Positions 17,874 to 27,202 are shown, numbered from the stretch's first letter. The stretch: DNA of 40,058 nucleotides from Bacteroidales bacterium (GCA_027064025.1 JAMOQL010000192.1:1-40058), one strand, 5' to 3'. Numbers and translations: made by a program. The notes: generated by a model from the sequence alone, not told the origin.

Positions 17874-18932
17874 TTATTTTTTTATTCTTATTGAAATTTT
17901 CCGGTCTGAGCCTTCCATTAGATTTGAAATTAATCTTGTACTAGGAAAATATTCAAAAATTATTTTCATAAATACAGTAATTGGAATCGACAGTATTAAA
18001 CCTGGAATACCCCAAATATAACCCCAAAACATAAGCATTACTAAAATAGTGATTATGTTTATCGAAAAAGTTTTACCCATAAATATGGGTTCCAGAATAC
18101 CTCCCATCAATACTTGAACAAAAGTAATTGATAGAATAAAAAATAGTAAAGTTCCTGTTGGATCCAATTCCACCAATGAGAATAAGGATAATAAAACAAC
18201 CGATATTACAGATCCAATCATCTGTACAAAGTTAATAGCAAAAGCAAACAAGCCCCAAAAAATCGGAAAACTAACATCAAAAAATAAACAAGCCAATGTA
18301 AAGCCAATACCTGTAAACAAGCTTATTATAAATTTCACCATTACAAATCTTAAAATATCTTTTTCGATATTTCTAAATATTTTTACAGAAGAATATTTTA
18401 TTTTGAAAATGGTATTATTCATAAGGTTCTCAAAATTAAAAGATTCCGAAAGCAAAAGCACAAGAAAAAACAAAGTCATTAAACTCATAGAAACAGTATT
18501 ACTAACCATATCTATACCTGTACCAAGCTGCCCTATTGTTTGATCGTTATGAAACGCATAGCTTATTATTTTATCAATTTCTAGATTTTCGATTCCTAAA
18601 AAATTCTGTATATTAATAATTAAGCTCGAAATCTTTAACTCCGCTTTTTCGACAAAACCACTATTTGCCATTAATATCTCGTTAGACGATATCCTAATCA
18701 ACCTACCTATCAGAAATAGTCCTGCAACAATAATCGAAATAACGATAGAAACACTGACCAACTTAGGTACTTTTCTTTTTTTTAGCCATCTCAATAGAGG
18801 AAGAAACAATAAAGAAATAAACATAGAAGCTACCAATGGAATAAAAATAAATGATAATATCTTAAGCAAATAAAAAATAATTGGAATAACAATTATTAAT
18901 AAAAGTGAATTTGTTGTTTTTAAATCTTTCAT
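17874..18932 (-). CDS. AI-2E family transporter (TqsA/YdiK-type membrane protein)
   Basis: A 352-residue membrane protein with the family pattern: an N-terminal helical pair, a polar region with amphipathic helices (about 75-150), and about five C-terminal transmembrane segments. The typical segments LMGGILEPIFMGKTFSINIITILVMLMFWGYIWGIPGLILSIPI match the conserved AI-2E exporter core closely. Members export autoinducer-2 or act as ion antiporters; the actual substrate here is unknown. The gene is convergent with the methyltransferase gene and divergent from the lipoprotein gene. Confidence 0.85.
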   Translation of the reverse strand: MKDLKTTNSLLLIIVIPIIFYLLKILSFIFIPLVASMFISLLFLPLLRWLKKRKVPKLVSVSIVISIIVAGLFLIGRLIRISSNEILMANSGFVEKAELKISSLIINIQNFLGIENLEIDKIISYAFHNDQTIGQLGTGIDMVSNTVSMSLMTLFFLVLLLSESFNFENLMNNTIFKIKYSSVKIFRNIEKDILRFVMVKFIISLFTGIGFTLACLFFDVSFPIFWGLFAFAINFVQMIGSVISVVLLSLFSLVELDPTGTLLFFILSITFVQVLMGGILEPIFMGKTFSINIITILVMLMFWGYIWGIPGLILSIPITVFMKIIFEYFPSTRLISNLMEGSDRKISIRIKK

Positions 18933-19080
18933 GTTTCCAATTTAGAATCAGCATTAATAATATACAAATCTAATATAAAAAAACTTTGATTTTCAACTTG
19001 TAACTAATTTTAGCAAAAAGGTAGTAAATTGGCATTGAATTTGTTAATCTTTGTTAAATCACAAATAAAAAAATAAAATT

Positions 19081-19680
19081 ATGAAATCAATACTTCCTTT
19101 TCTATTAATTATTGTACTTACATTTTCTTCTTGCATTAAAGAAGGTCCTAGAGGACCTCAAGGTTATCCAGGCGAAGATGGACAAGATGTTTCAAGCGCA
19201 AAGCTTTACTACTTCGATATGCCAATTAGTAATTATGCCAAAGAACGATATTACGAAGATAATACACAATATTATAATGATGCATGGGTGGCATATGGAT
19301 ACATCGATGGACTTGTTATTCAAGAAACAGACATGGTCATGGTATATATGCACCAAACAACTGACGGCGGTCCCGACAATTATTTTCAAGCTTTGCCATA
19401 CAACGATTATTTCGATAATTCAAGCGACTTCAATCATTATTCGTACGGTATTATGGATAATAATGGGGATTTATTTTTTTCTATTAGGAGAAATGATGGT
19501 TCAGCTCCTTTCAACAATATGAATGCAGATTTCAACATAGAATATAACGTATATATTATGCACGGTACAAAAAATAAAAAAGCAGAAATTCCTTCTTATA
19601 TCAATATTGAAAACGAAAACGACCTCAAAGAATACTTAAATATATCAGAAGCAGAAAAAATTAATATTATGGCTCGGTAA
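19081..19680 (+). CDS. Lipoprotein with a short collagen-like Gly-X-Y segment
   Basis: Starts MKSILPFLLIIVLTFSSC, a lipoprotein signal with lipobox Cys18. Immediately after the anchor come five perfect Gly-X-Y triplets (GPRGPQGYPGEDGQD). The rest is an aromatic- and Asp/Asn-rich domain (YYEDNTQYYNDAWV, GGPDNYFQALPYNDYF) with no recognised family, ending in a charged region. The 15-residue collagen stretch is too short for a stable triple helix alone but is a known way to start Bacteroidota surface lipoproteins. Function unknown. A terminator follows 23 bases after the stop. Confidence 0.7.
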   Translation: MKSILPFLLIIVLTFSSCIKEGPRGPQGYPGEDGQDVSSAKLYYFDMPISNYAKERYYEDNTQYYNDAWVAYGYIDGLVIQETDMVMVYMHQTTDGGPDNYFQALPYNDYFDNSSDFNHYSYGIMDNNGDLFFSIRRNDGSAPFNNMNADFNIEYNVYIMHGTKNKKAEIPSYINIENENDLKEYLNISEAEKINIMAR

Positions 19681-19702
19681 ATATAAACTACATTAACTTT
19701 GT

Positions 19703-19730
19703 AAGCTCTCATATTTTGGAGGGCTTTTTT
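19703..19730 (+). terminator. Terminator after the collagen-like lipoprotein gene
   Basis: AAGCTCTC (19703-19710) pairs with GGAGGGCTT (ending 19725), eight pairs including one G-U, with a short loop and a following run of six T. It isolates the lipoprotein gene from fmt. Confidence 0.75.
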
Positions 19731-19748
19731 AATTAAAATTATTTTGTT

Positions 19749-20702
19749 ATGAAGAAAAAATTACGAATTGTATTTATGGGAACTCCAGATTTTGCTGTTG
19801 CAAATCTTAAAGCCTTAATCGATGACCAACAAAATATTATAGGCGTAATAACTGCCCCTGATAAACCAGCAGGGAGAGGAAAAAAAATTCAACAATCTGC
19901 AATAAAGAGATATGCAGTCGAACAAAACTTAAATATTCTTCAACCAACAAATTTAAAAGATGAAAATTTCTTATTAGATTTAAAAAATCTAAATGCTGAT
20001 TTACAAATTGTAGTTGCTTTTAGAATGCTCCCCGAAAAAGTTTGGGATATGCCTGAACTAGGGACGTTTAACTTACACGCTTCACTCCTTCCTCAATACA
20101 GAGGTGCTGCTCCAATCAATTGGGCTATCATTAATGGCGAAAAAGCAACAGGGGTAACAACTTTCTTTTTGCAGCACGAGATTGACACAGGCAATATTAT
20201 CTTTCAAGAAAAAGTTCAGATTACTGATGATATGGATGCTGAAGATTTGCACGATCAATTAATGGACTTGGGGGCTAAATTAGTAGTCGAAACCGTTCAC
20301 CAAATCGAAAATACCAATATCATAACAAAGCCTCAGAAAAACTTTAATAAAAATGATCTAAAGGCGGCTCCAAAAATTTTTAAAGCTGATTGTAAAATTA
20401 ATTGGGACCAATCTATAGTAACTATCCATAACCATATACGTGGATTAAGTCCATACCCAACAGCTTGGACTCGACTAAATAATAAATCACTAAAAATATT
20501 TAAAGGCAAAAAAGAGTTAATCCATCATTCAAACAAAATAGGAACAATTGTTACAGATCATAAAACCTTCTTAAAAATCACTGTAAAAGAAGGCTACTAT
20601 AGTCTATTAGAATTACAGCTAGAAGGTAAAAAAAGAATGAACATCGAGAATTTTCTAAGAGGCTTTCAAAATCAGAAAGACATAAAATTTGTACTCGAAT
20701 AA
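19749..20702 (+). CDS. fmt: Methionyl-tRNA formyltransferase
   Basis: Formylates Met-tRNA(fMet) from 10-formyl-THF for translation initiation. The 317 residues start with RIVFMGTPDFAVANLKAL and include APDKPAGRGKK. They then show the catalytic segment FNLHASLLPQYRGAAPINWAI (Asn, His and the SLLP formyl-THF motif), GVTTFFLQHEIDTG and the C-terminal tRNA-binding domain (RGLSPYPTAWTRL). Length and motifs are normal. It ends 3 bases from the convergent TPR gene, and def is not adjacent. Confidence 0.96.
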   Translation: MKKKLRIVFMGTPDFAVANLKALIDDQQNIIGVITAPDKPAGRGKKIQQSAIKRYAVEQNLNILQPTNLKDENFLLDLKNLNADLQIVVAFRMLPEKVWDMPELGTFNLHASLLPQYRGAAPINWAIINGEKATGVTTFFLQHEIDTGNIIFQEKVQITDDMDAEDLHDQLMDLGAKLVVETVHQIENTNIITKPQKNFNKNDLKAAPKIFKADCKINWDQSIVTIHNHIRGLSPYPTAWTRLNNKSLKIFKGKKELIHHSNKIGTIVTDHKTFLKITVKEGYYSLLELQLEGKKRMNIENFLRGFQNQKDIKFVLE

Positions 20703-20705
20703 GAC

Positions 20706-21953
20706 CTATTTTTTTTCAAAAAACAAATCTTCTTTAAGCATCTGGATTCTATTCTTTACTCTTTCAAATTCTCTTGTCTTTGGAAAATCCTTGCGCATCG
20801 ACAAACGCTTATAATATTCTAAAGCCAACGATTTCTGACCATCTTTATCATATTTATTAGCAATACTAAAAAGAAGATATGTATCGGAAGAGTGTAAATA
20901 AAATTGTTTAATCACCTTATCCATTTTATTCTTTTCGCCTGTTTCAAAATATAGATTCGCAAGTTGGCGGTAAATACTTGCCAAAACTAAATGATCGGGC
21001 TGTAACAATTCGATTGATTTATTTAAATAATAACTTGCTTTTTTAGAATCCCCTAATTTCTGAAAAGTTGCTCCTAAATATTCTGCATATAAATAATTTG
21101 TAGAATCAATTTGGTATAATTCCGACAAAACATCTAAAGCCTTCTGTGGCTGTCGCATTTGAAAATAACACACTCCTATTTTATACCTAATATTTAAATC
21201 CGATTGTTTTGCATCAACTAGCTGTTGGTAATCATTTTGAGCTCTAAAATAATGACCTTTTCTATAATTGATATTAGCACGCTCTTCAATTATTTTTAAA
21301 TTTCTAGGCTCATACCCCAATGCTTTATTGATAAAAAATAATGCTGAATCATGCTTCATATACGCAGAATATATCTTCCCTTTCCACCGCCAAGCATCCA
21401 CATAAGTAGAATCTAATTCTAATGTATTATTTAGAAAAAATATAGCTGTATCATATTGTTTCAACTTTGTATTATAGTAAGCCATTTTATAATTCAGGAA
21501 GATATTTAGCGAATCCTCCATATACATGATATGAACAAGTTTCAACGCCTCAAAGTAATTCTTCTTACTTTTATAAATTTGCTCTAAAAGGAGCATATAT
21601 TTAGAATTTGACTTATCTGTTTTTAACAGATTTTTTAATAAATTTACAGACTCATTGGATCTCCCATATTTATAAAAATATTCAGCTTTTAAATAAGTTA
21701 ATTCTACTAATGGAGGATGTGATTTTTCATATTCTTCAATAATTCGAATAGCAGATCGATAATCTCCAATCGTTTTATAAGCATAGCTTATATACCTAAT
21801 ATCGGATAAGTCAGATTGTTCTATAAAGTTTTCTTGTTGCGAGAATTCAATAATTCTTTTATAATCTGAATTGACAAAGAAAAACTTCAGGCTATCAGTT
21901 TGAGCAAATAAATAATTAGAAGAAAGGATTAATAATAAAAATATTTTTTTCAT
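20706..21953 (-). CDS. Exported tetratricopeptide-repeat protein
   Basis: Begins MKKIFLLLILSSNYLFAQ, a signal peptide. The remaining 397 or so residues are consecutive helical TPR-like repeats: YKTIGDYRSAIRIIEEYEKSHP, YKYGRSNESVNLLKNLLK, YNTKLKQYDTAIFFLNNTLE, WKGKIYSAYMKHDSALFFIN, YRKGHYFRAQNDYQQLVD, YQIDSTNYLYAEYLGATF and others. Likely a periplasmic or outer-membrane-associated scaffold; the partner is unknown. It is the last of a minus-strand run from mnmH, 41 bases after the ketosynthase-reductase gene. Confidence 0.8.
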   Translation of the reverse strand: MKKIFLLLILSSNYLFAQTDSLKFFFVNSDYKRIIEFSQQENFIEQSDLSDIRYISYAYKTIGDYRSAIRIIEEYEKSHPPLVELTYLKAEYFYKYGRSNESVNLLKNLLKTDKSNSKYMLLLEQIYKSKKNYFEALKLVHIMYMEDSLNIFLNYKMAYYNTKLKQYDTAIFFLNNTLELDSTYVDAWRWKGKIYSAYMKHDSALFFINKALGYEPRNLKIIEERANINYRKGHYFRAQNDYQQLVDAKQSDLNIRYKIGVCYFQMRQPQKALDVLSELYQIDSTNYLYAEYLGATFQKLGDSKKASYYLNKSIELLQPDHLVLASIYRQLANLYFETGEKNKMDKVIKQFYLHSSDTYLLFSIANKYDKDGQKSLALEYYKRLSMRKDFPKTREFERVKNRIQMLKEDLFFEKK

Positions 21954-21994
21954 AGTTAAGTTTTATAAACCAAAAACGCTAACTAACAAAAATC

Positions 21995-23848
21995 TTACCA
22001 TCTTCCATCAGTAACCATATATCCATCTCTTCGAACAGTCATTATATTCTCAAAAGAATCGTCTACTTTATTAACATTAATTAAATAAAGCGATTTAACA
22101 ATTCTATTTGCAACAGCTTCGGCAGTTAAAACATCTTCTTGATTAATTTGCTGACGAGCCATAAATATCTGTTTAGAATTCAACTGCTCAGTCATTCCTG
22201 TTTGTACAATTCCAGGCATATAATACACCATTCGTAAATCTTTCGAAAAAGCTTCCCAAGAAGCACTTGCTGCAAAACCGTGCAGACTTCTTTTAGCAGA
22301 AACATAAGCCGATGACCCAGAAAATTGTGCATCTTCGGCAGCAGATCCGACAAAAATAACTGTTTCTTTTAGGTTTTCGAATAAAGACTGATAAATGTAT
22401 ACTGGTGTGGAAAAATTAAGCTGTGTTACTTGTTTAAGATCTTCAGATTTCACATCTAAAGCAGAACTCAAAGCGCCACTAACCCCAGATGCAATAATTA
22501 GATAATCTAATGTAGGGTATTTATTCTTAACATCTTTGACAAAAGATTCAACACTTTTTTTATCTGATAAATCTGCATAAAAAGATTTCAAAGATGAAAC
22601 TGTTTTTTTTAAATCACTTAATTTATTCTTATTTCGATATTGAACCAGAATATTTGCACCTAGTTGGTCGAGCTTTTTAACAATTGCAGAGCCTAAGCCA
22701 CCTGTAGCCCCCAATACTAAGACGTTTTTATTTATTAATTCCTGACTAGATTTAGGGACTAACTTTTCTTTTTGTGGAACAATGTATGTAAATGATCCAT
22801 ATTTCCCTCCAACACCAGCTGTAGAACTTAAGATTTTCATACCTTCTTTTAATCTATCTTCTTTATTTAACAAAGATAAAGAAAGCAAAACAGTAGAGCC
22901 AGATACATTTCCAAACTGTTTTTGAGCCTCTAAATACATTTTGTCTAAAGGCAATTCTAATTTGTTTGCCGCATCAATCAAAATAGCATTTCCTGTTTGG
23001 TGTGGTACTGCCAAATCTATATCGGAAACCTTCCAATTGGTTTTTGAGAGGATATTATTCGACGATTTAACAATATTATCGATAGCTCTATCTTTAATAA
23101 TACTTTCCCCCATATAAAGATTCCACGACTTGTCAACACCTACAAAATCTATCATTTTTAAGTCTTGAAAATTTTCAACAGCTAATAAGCCCTCATTTTC
23201 CTCTCCGTCAACCTTACTAAGAATAATAGCGCCTGCCCCATCTCCAAAAGTTACAAAAGAAACAAATTTAGACTTTTCGGTCAAAAAGCTAGTCATAGTT
23301 TCGGTATGTGAAACCAAAACGTGCTTGGCATCTGAGTGAACTTGCAAATACTCTAAAGCTCTCTCCAAATGCAAGTTAAAACCTGAACAACCAGAGGTCA
23401 AAGAAAAAGCTGGTGCTAAATTATTTTTATCTACAAAATACGTTTTAATAGTTGCTGCTATTCCAGGGGCTTGTTCATGTGGCGATACCGTTGATACAAA
23501 CCAAGCATCTATTTCCGATGGTTTGATATTACAATCTTTAAAAGCATCGTCGACTGCTCTAACAGCCAATTCTGTAGACGTTTCTGTTCGTAAATTATTT
23601 TTCTTTCTTGGAGGAAATGGCACAACGGTCTGCCTAAGCTCGAAGCCCATTTTATACTTTGCAAAGTAATCAAACGGAGAAACCCCTTCATGCGTTTCCA
23701 AAAATTTCTGATAATTCTTACTAGATAAAACTTTATCTTGATCGAATCCTCTTAAAAATCCCGATTGTGTTGCATTAAAAATATCTTGGTTACTAACCTT
23801 ATATTTACCTGCTGCATGTCCTATTCCTGAGAAAATATAATTTATCAT
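21995..23848 (-). CDS. Ketosynthase III (FabH-like) fused to a short-chain dehydrogenase/reductase
   Basis: A 617-residue two-domain protein. Residues 1 to about 357 are a KAS III thiolase-fold enzyme with a complete Cys-His-Asn triad: Cys154 in TSGCSGFN, His283 in VPHQTGNA, Asn314 in FGNVSGSTV. Residues about 373-617 are a classical SDR with the nucleotide loop LGATGGLG (379-386) and catalytic Ser502, Tyr515 and Lys519 (SSAYVSAKR). A decarboxylative condensation followed by ketoreduction on one chain is the natural reading, like a minimal two-step extension module. The product and acyl carrier are unknown and no acyl carrier gene is adjacent. It lies 30 bases after the DUF4831 gene. Confidence 0.88.
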   Translation of the reverse strand: MINYIFSGIGHAAGKYKVSNQDIFNATQSGFLRGFDQDKVLSSKNYQKFLETHEGVSPFDYFAKYKMGFELRQTVVPFPPRKKNNLRTETSTELAVRAVDDAFKDCNIKPSEIDAWFVSTVSPHEQAPGIAATIKTYFVDKNNLAPAFSLTSGCSGFNLHLERALEYLQVHSDAKHVLVSHTETMTSFLTEKSKFVSFVTFGDGAGAIILSKVDGEENEGLLAVENFQDLKMIDFVGVDKSWNLYMGESIIKDRAIDNIVKSSNNILSKTNWKVSDIDLAVPHQTGNAILIDAANKLELPLDKMYLEAQKQFGNVSGSTVLLSLSLLNKEDRLKEGMKILSSTAGVGGKYGSFTYIVPQKEKLVPKSSQELINKNVLVLGATGGLGSAIVKKLDQLGANILVQYRNKNKLSDLKKTVSSLKSFYADLSDKKSVESFVKDVKNKYPTLDYLIIASGVSGALSSALDVKSEDLKQVTQLNFSTPVYIYQSLFENLKETVIFVGSAAEDAQFSGSSAYVSAKRSLHGFAASASWEAFSKDLRMVYYMPGIVQTGMTEQLNSKQIFMARQQINQEDVLTAEAVANRIVKSLYLINVNKVDDSFENIMTVRRDGYMVTDGRW

Positions 23849-23878
23849 TTTACAATTTTTCTTTATGACTCCAATTTG

Positions 23879-24982
23879 TTATTCGATACCAATAATGGCT
23901 TTTGTTCTCGAATCTATTTTCAGTTTAGATGATTTCAGAAGGTCTATTGGCAAATACGAAATCTGTCCAAACTGAGATAGAGCGGTTTTAGTTTCAAAAA
24001 TATTTACACCATTAGATTCAATAGAAAGCTTCACTATCTTGGGAATTCTATACGGTAAGAAACTAACTTTCTTTTTAATTTTTGATGAAAAATCAAGCCC
24101 TGATGAATCATTTAATGGTTCTAAAATTAGTTCAACAGCTTCGCCTTGAGATAAAAGAGATTCATCAATTATTCCTTTTTGTTTATCGAATTTAAACAAT
24201 AGATATTTTTCAAAGTTCCTAGGCCATACCGAAACCATTATTGTTTTATTTTCCTCTACAGTTCTTCCCATAAATAGTTCCAAATAATATTGCTCCTTTT
24301 TATCCAATTCTGCAATCATAAACCGAATATCTCCTTTTTCAGTGGAATTATCGTTAAGACCTGCTATCAGTCTGAATTTTCGTTTACGAATTTTTTGTAA
24401 AGTTTTAGCAGCATCTTTAGCCATTTCTTCAGCATTCTTATTTCTAACAACAATATTTACAATCGGAATCCGTTTACTAACACTATCTATCGTAACTTCT
24501 TTATACGATGTTTTTTTATCTTCAATAATTAATTTTTTCAAACTTAATTCGTTAAAATATGGAAGAATATTCTCTGCTTTAGAATAATTTTCGAGAATAG
24601 GATAGTTCATTCCATCCAAATTATTTTCTGATAATAAAGCTATATTTTCGGGTAATATCTTATTAATTGCACCGCTCAATAAGTAAGTTTGATTGGTATC
24701 TGAAACAGCTGATAAATTGATTTTAACATTTGAAATTCTCCAAGTTTCTTTTTCATTTATTTGTATAGGATCAACTTCTAAATAGGTTTTGGCATAAGCG
24801 GAATAGGGACCGGGGATAAAGGTTGTTTTATTTAATTCAAATTGAATATCAACCTGATTTTCTGTTAATTGATACAGAAGCGAATTAGATTTGATTTTTT
24901 CCACATCTTCAATCTTTTGTATCTTCAAAGATGAACAAGACCAAAAAAAACTGACAATTATTAATAAGGATACAATTCTCAT
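23879..24982 (-). CDS. DUF4831 family lipoprotein
   Basis: Begins MRIVSLLIIVSFFWSCSS with a lipobox (Cys16), so it is an envelope lipoprotein. The 367-residue remainder matches the Bacteroidota DUF4831 pattern: YQLTENQVDIQFELNKT, GPYSAYAKTYLEV, a central VVRNKNAEEMAKDAAKTLQKIRKRKF region, and a C-terminal beta-rich part (YRIPKIVKLSIESNG, SQFGQISYLPI). Function unknown. It starts 18 bases after selD, so it is very probably co-transcribed with mnmH-selD, though no selenium link is known to me. Confidence 0.75.
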   Translation of the reverse strand: MRIVSLLIIVSFFWSCSSLKIQKIEDVEKIKSNSLLYQLTENQVDIQFELNKTTFIPGPYSAYAKTYLEVDPIQINEKETWRISNVKINLSAVSDTNQTYLLSGAINKILPENIALLSENNLDGMNYPILENYSKAENILPYFNELSLKKLIIEDKKTSYKEVTIDSVSKRIPIVNIVVRNKNAEEMAKDAAKTLQKIRKRKFRLIAGLNDNSTEKGDIRFMIAELDKKEQYYLELFMGRTVEENKTIMVSVWPRNFEKYLLFKFDKQKGIIDESLLSQGEAVELILEPLNDSSGLDFSSKIKKKVSFLPYRIPKIVKLSIESNGVNIFETKTALSQFGQISYLPIDLLKSSKLKIDSRTKAIIGIE

Positions 24983-25000
24983 ATTATTAAAATAAAATTA

Positions 25001-26110
25001 TTATACAACTTTAATCAACTTTTCTTTATCGTTTTGAGCCTCCATCACCCCAATTTCATAGAATGGATGCTCGATTCTTTTCATATAATCGACCACTTCT
25101 TGTGAATTTTGCGAATTAACAGCAACCAGTAATCCACCACTTGTTTGAGCATCACAGAGCACATACTTCTGCATATCTGTAATATCGCAAATCTGAGCTT
25201 TATACGATTTGAAATTTTTAAACAATCCACCAGGGAAAGTCTTCATTTCTATATATTTATCAAGCCCCTCAATACATGGAACTTTATCAAAATCGATTAC
25301 AGCATTTAGCTCGCTAGCCTCGCAAATCTCTATTAAATGACCTACCAATCCAAACCCTGTAACATCGGTAATTGTTGTTACAGCATCGAAATTTGATAAT
25401 TCTTGCCCTACTTTATTTAAAGTAGACATCCATTTAATATTGGCTTGTCTATGTTTTTCTTCAATCTTTCCTTGTTTCTCGGCGGTAGCCAAAATTCCAA
25501 TTCCAAGAGGTTTGGTTAAAAATAATTTATCTCCTGCTTTTGCTCCAGAATTTTCTTTAACTTTATTAGTGTCTATAACTCCTGTAACAGCCAAACCGAA
25601 AACGGGATCGCCAATCTCGATACTATGGCCACCAGAAAGAGCAATCCCTGCTTCGTCGCATACTGCACGAGCACCTTCAATCACTTTCCGAGCGACTTCC
25701 AGAGGTAATTTACTTACTGGCCATCCTAAAACAGCTAAAGCCATAATTGGTTTACCTCCCATAGCGTATATATCGCTAATTGCATTAACCGAAGCTATGC
25801 GACCAAAATCATATGGATCATCTACAATTGGTGTAAAAAAGTCAGTGGTGCTAATAATTGATTTGCCATCGCCGAGGTCAAATACAGCAGCATCGTCTCT
25901 TTTATCATTACCTACCAATAAATTTTTCTGTGCCGAATAAGTAATATCCGATTCTAGTATGGTAGCTAAATCTTTAGGCGAGATCTTGCAACCTCAACCA
26001 GCTCCGGGGCTAAATTGTGTGAGCTTTGGAATATTTTGTGTATCTTCTGGCACAGGAATCGAACAATTCTCATCCACAGATTCCTCAACCTTAATATTAT
26101 TTATTTTCAT
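25001..26110 (-). CDS. selD: Selenide, water dikinase SelD, itself a selenoprotein (Sec39 encoded by TGA)
   Basis: Makes selenophosphate from selenide and ATP. An ATG-initiated frame from 26110 runs MKINNIKVEESVDEN to FSPGAG, meets a TGA at 25996-25994, and continues GCKISPKDLATILES in the same frame into the main SelD body. The body contains GNDKRDDAAVFDLGDG, TTDFFTPIVDDPYDFGRI, GGHSIEIGDPVFGLAVTGV, TDVTGFGLVGHL and DAQTSGGLLVAV. The TGA is exactly at the catalytic Cys/Sec position of SelD (GxxGUGCK). A SECIS-like hairpin starts at the next base. Full length is 369 residues with Sec. Calling only the frame after the TGA gives a 305-residue protein lacking the active-site residue. The gene follows mnmH by 58 bases. 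Confidence 0.95.
25961..25993 (-). promoter_or_regulatory. Bacterial SECIS-like hairpin within selD
   Basis: Immediately 3' of the TGA, the mRNA folds as GGUUGC / GCUACC (one U-U mismatch), an A-A mismatch, AGAUCU / AGAUUU (one G-U), and a 7-base loop CGCCUAA. It is symmetric over 33 bases. The distance from UGA to the apical loop (13 bases) is in the range used by SelB. I did not fold it computationally. Confidence 0.65.
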
Positions 26111-26168
26111 CTACCTAAATTTATTCGTATTTTAATATATTATTCAGCATCCAAACTATGCCATGAAA

Positions 26169-27188
26169 TTAGTTTTCAAATTCTAATATTTTCTTTGCAT
26201 TTTCTTTTGGGTTATCAAATTTCAAGTCCAATTCTTTTATCGATTTAATATTCCGTTTCGATAAACCATGCGCATAAGCCTTATCGTAAAAAGTTAAGCT
26301 TATATCAACTGCCGTTGCCATTTCTCCGTTTTCAACAGACTCAATCGCCATTTGAGTTTCTTTTGGACCAAGACGTTTTTTAATCCTATTTAAATGATAT
26401 ATTAATATTTCTTTATCGGCAAAGGTATAATCTTTTACCAATCTTTTTATGCGTTCTTCTTTCGATATATTTATTTTTAAAACAGGTGCTTTTCTCATCT
26501 GCTTAAAGAATTCATCTGGAATAAAATTCTTACCTATAGGTTTACTTTCGTCTTCAACCCAAATTCGTTTCGCCAAATCTAGTTTTGAGAAAGCTAAATG
26601 TAAATTATTCTCAAATTGTTCTGTTGAATTTTGTTCTTTTTCGCCTATTGCTCCAAAAGCGGAACCTTTATGATGTGCAATACCTTCTAAATCAATAATC
26701 TGTTCACCCTTCTTCTTAATTTCTTTAAGAATATCTGTTTTACCACTTCCTGTACTCCCACTCAAAATTACTAATTTTGCTTTTGAGCTTAATTCGCTTT
26801 TGGCATATCTACGATAAGCTTTATAACCACCACGTAACAGTTGACATTCAACACCTACTCTTTCGAATAACCAAGCCATACTTTCACTCCGCATACCTCC
26901 ACGCCAGCAGTGCACTAAAAGTTTACCATTTTTCGCATGTTTCAAAGCTAATTCAGCTGTTTCTCTCATTTTAGATCCTATCTTATCAAGACCTATAAGC
27001 ATCGCCTTTTGTTTACCCTGCTTTTTATAAGCCGTTCCAACTTCGGCTCGTTCATCGTTGGTAAACAGAGGAATATTAATAGCTCCAGGAATATGCGCCT
27101 GAGCATATTCTCCTGGGGAACGAACATCGATAATAGGAATTTCTTTCCCTTGTTCCAAGAAAGATTTTGTTGTTATTTTCTTTGCCAA
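26169..27188 (-). CDS. mnmH: tRNA 2-selenouridine synthase MnmH (SelU)
   Basis: Exchanges sulfur for selenium in 2-thiouridine at the wobble position of tRNA, using selenophosphate. The N-terminal rhodanese domain (1 to about 125) has the active-site loop HCWRGGMRSE with Cys94. The C-terminal P-loop domain has ILSGSTGSGKT (about 141-151). Length is 339, typical. It lies directly upstream of selD, whose product supplies selenophosphate, so the pair is a functional unit. A -7 box sits just ahead of the ATG. Confidence 0.95.
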   Translation of the reverse strand: MAKKITTKSFLEQGKEIPIIDVRSPGEYAQAHIPGAINIPLFTNDERAEVGTAYKKQGKQKAMLIGLDKIGSKMRETAELALKHAKNGKLLVHCWRGGMRSESMAWLFERVGVECQLLRGGYKAYRRYAKSELSSKAKLVILSGSTGSGKTDILKEIKKKGEQIIDLEGIAHHKGSAFGAIGEKEQNSTEQFENNLHLAFSKLDLAKRIWVEDESKPIGKNFIPDEFFKQMRKAPVLKINISKEERIKRLVKDYTFADKEILIYHLNRIKKRLGPKETQMAIESVENGEMATAVDISLTFYDKAYAHGLSKRNIKSIKELDLKFDNPKENAKKILEFEN

Positions 27189-27202
27189 AATAATTTTTTA
27201 TG

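Noticed and set aside
25919-26110. Reading the selD 5' region as a frameshifted or stop-interrupted pseudogene
   Set aside because: The TGA is in frame, precisely at the catalytic Cys/Sec site, is followed by a SECIS-like hairpin, and both flanking parts are well conserved; selenocysteine is the better explanation.
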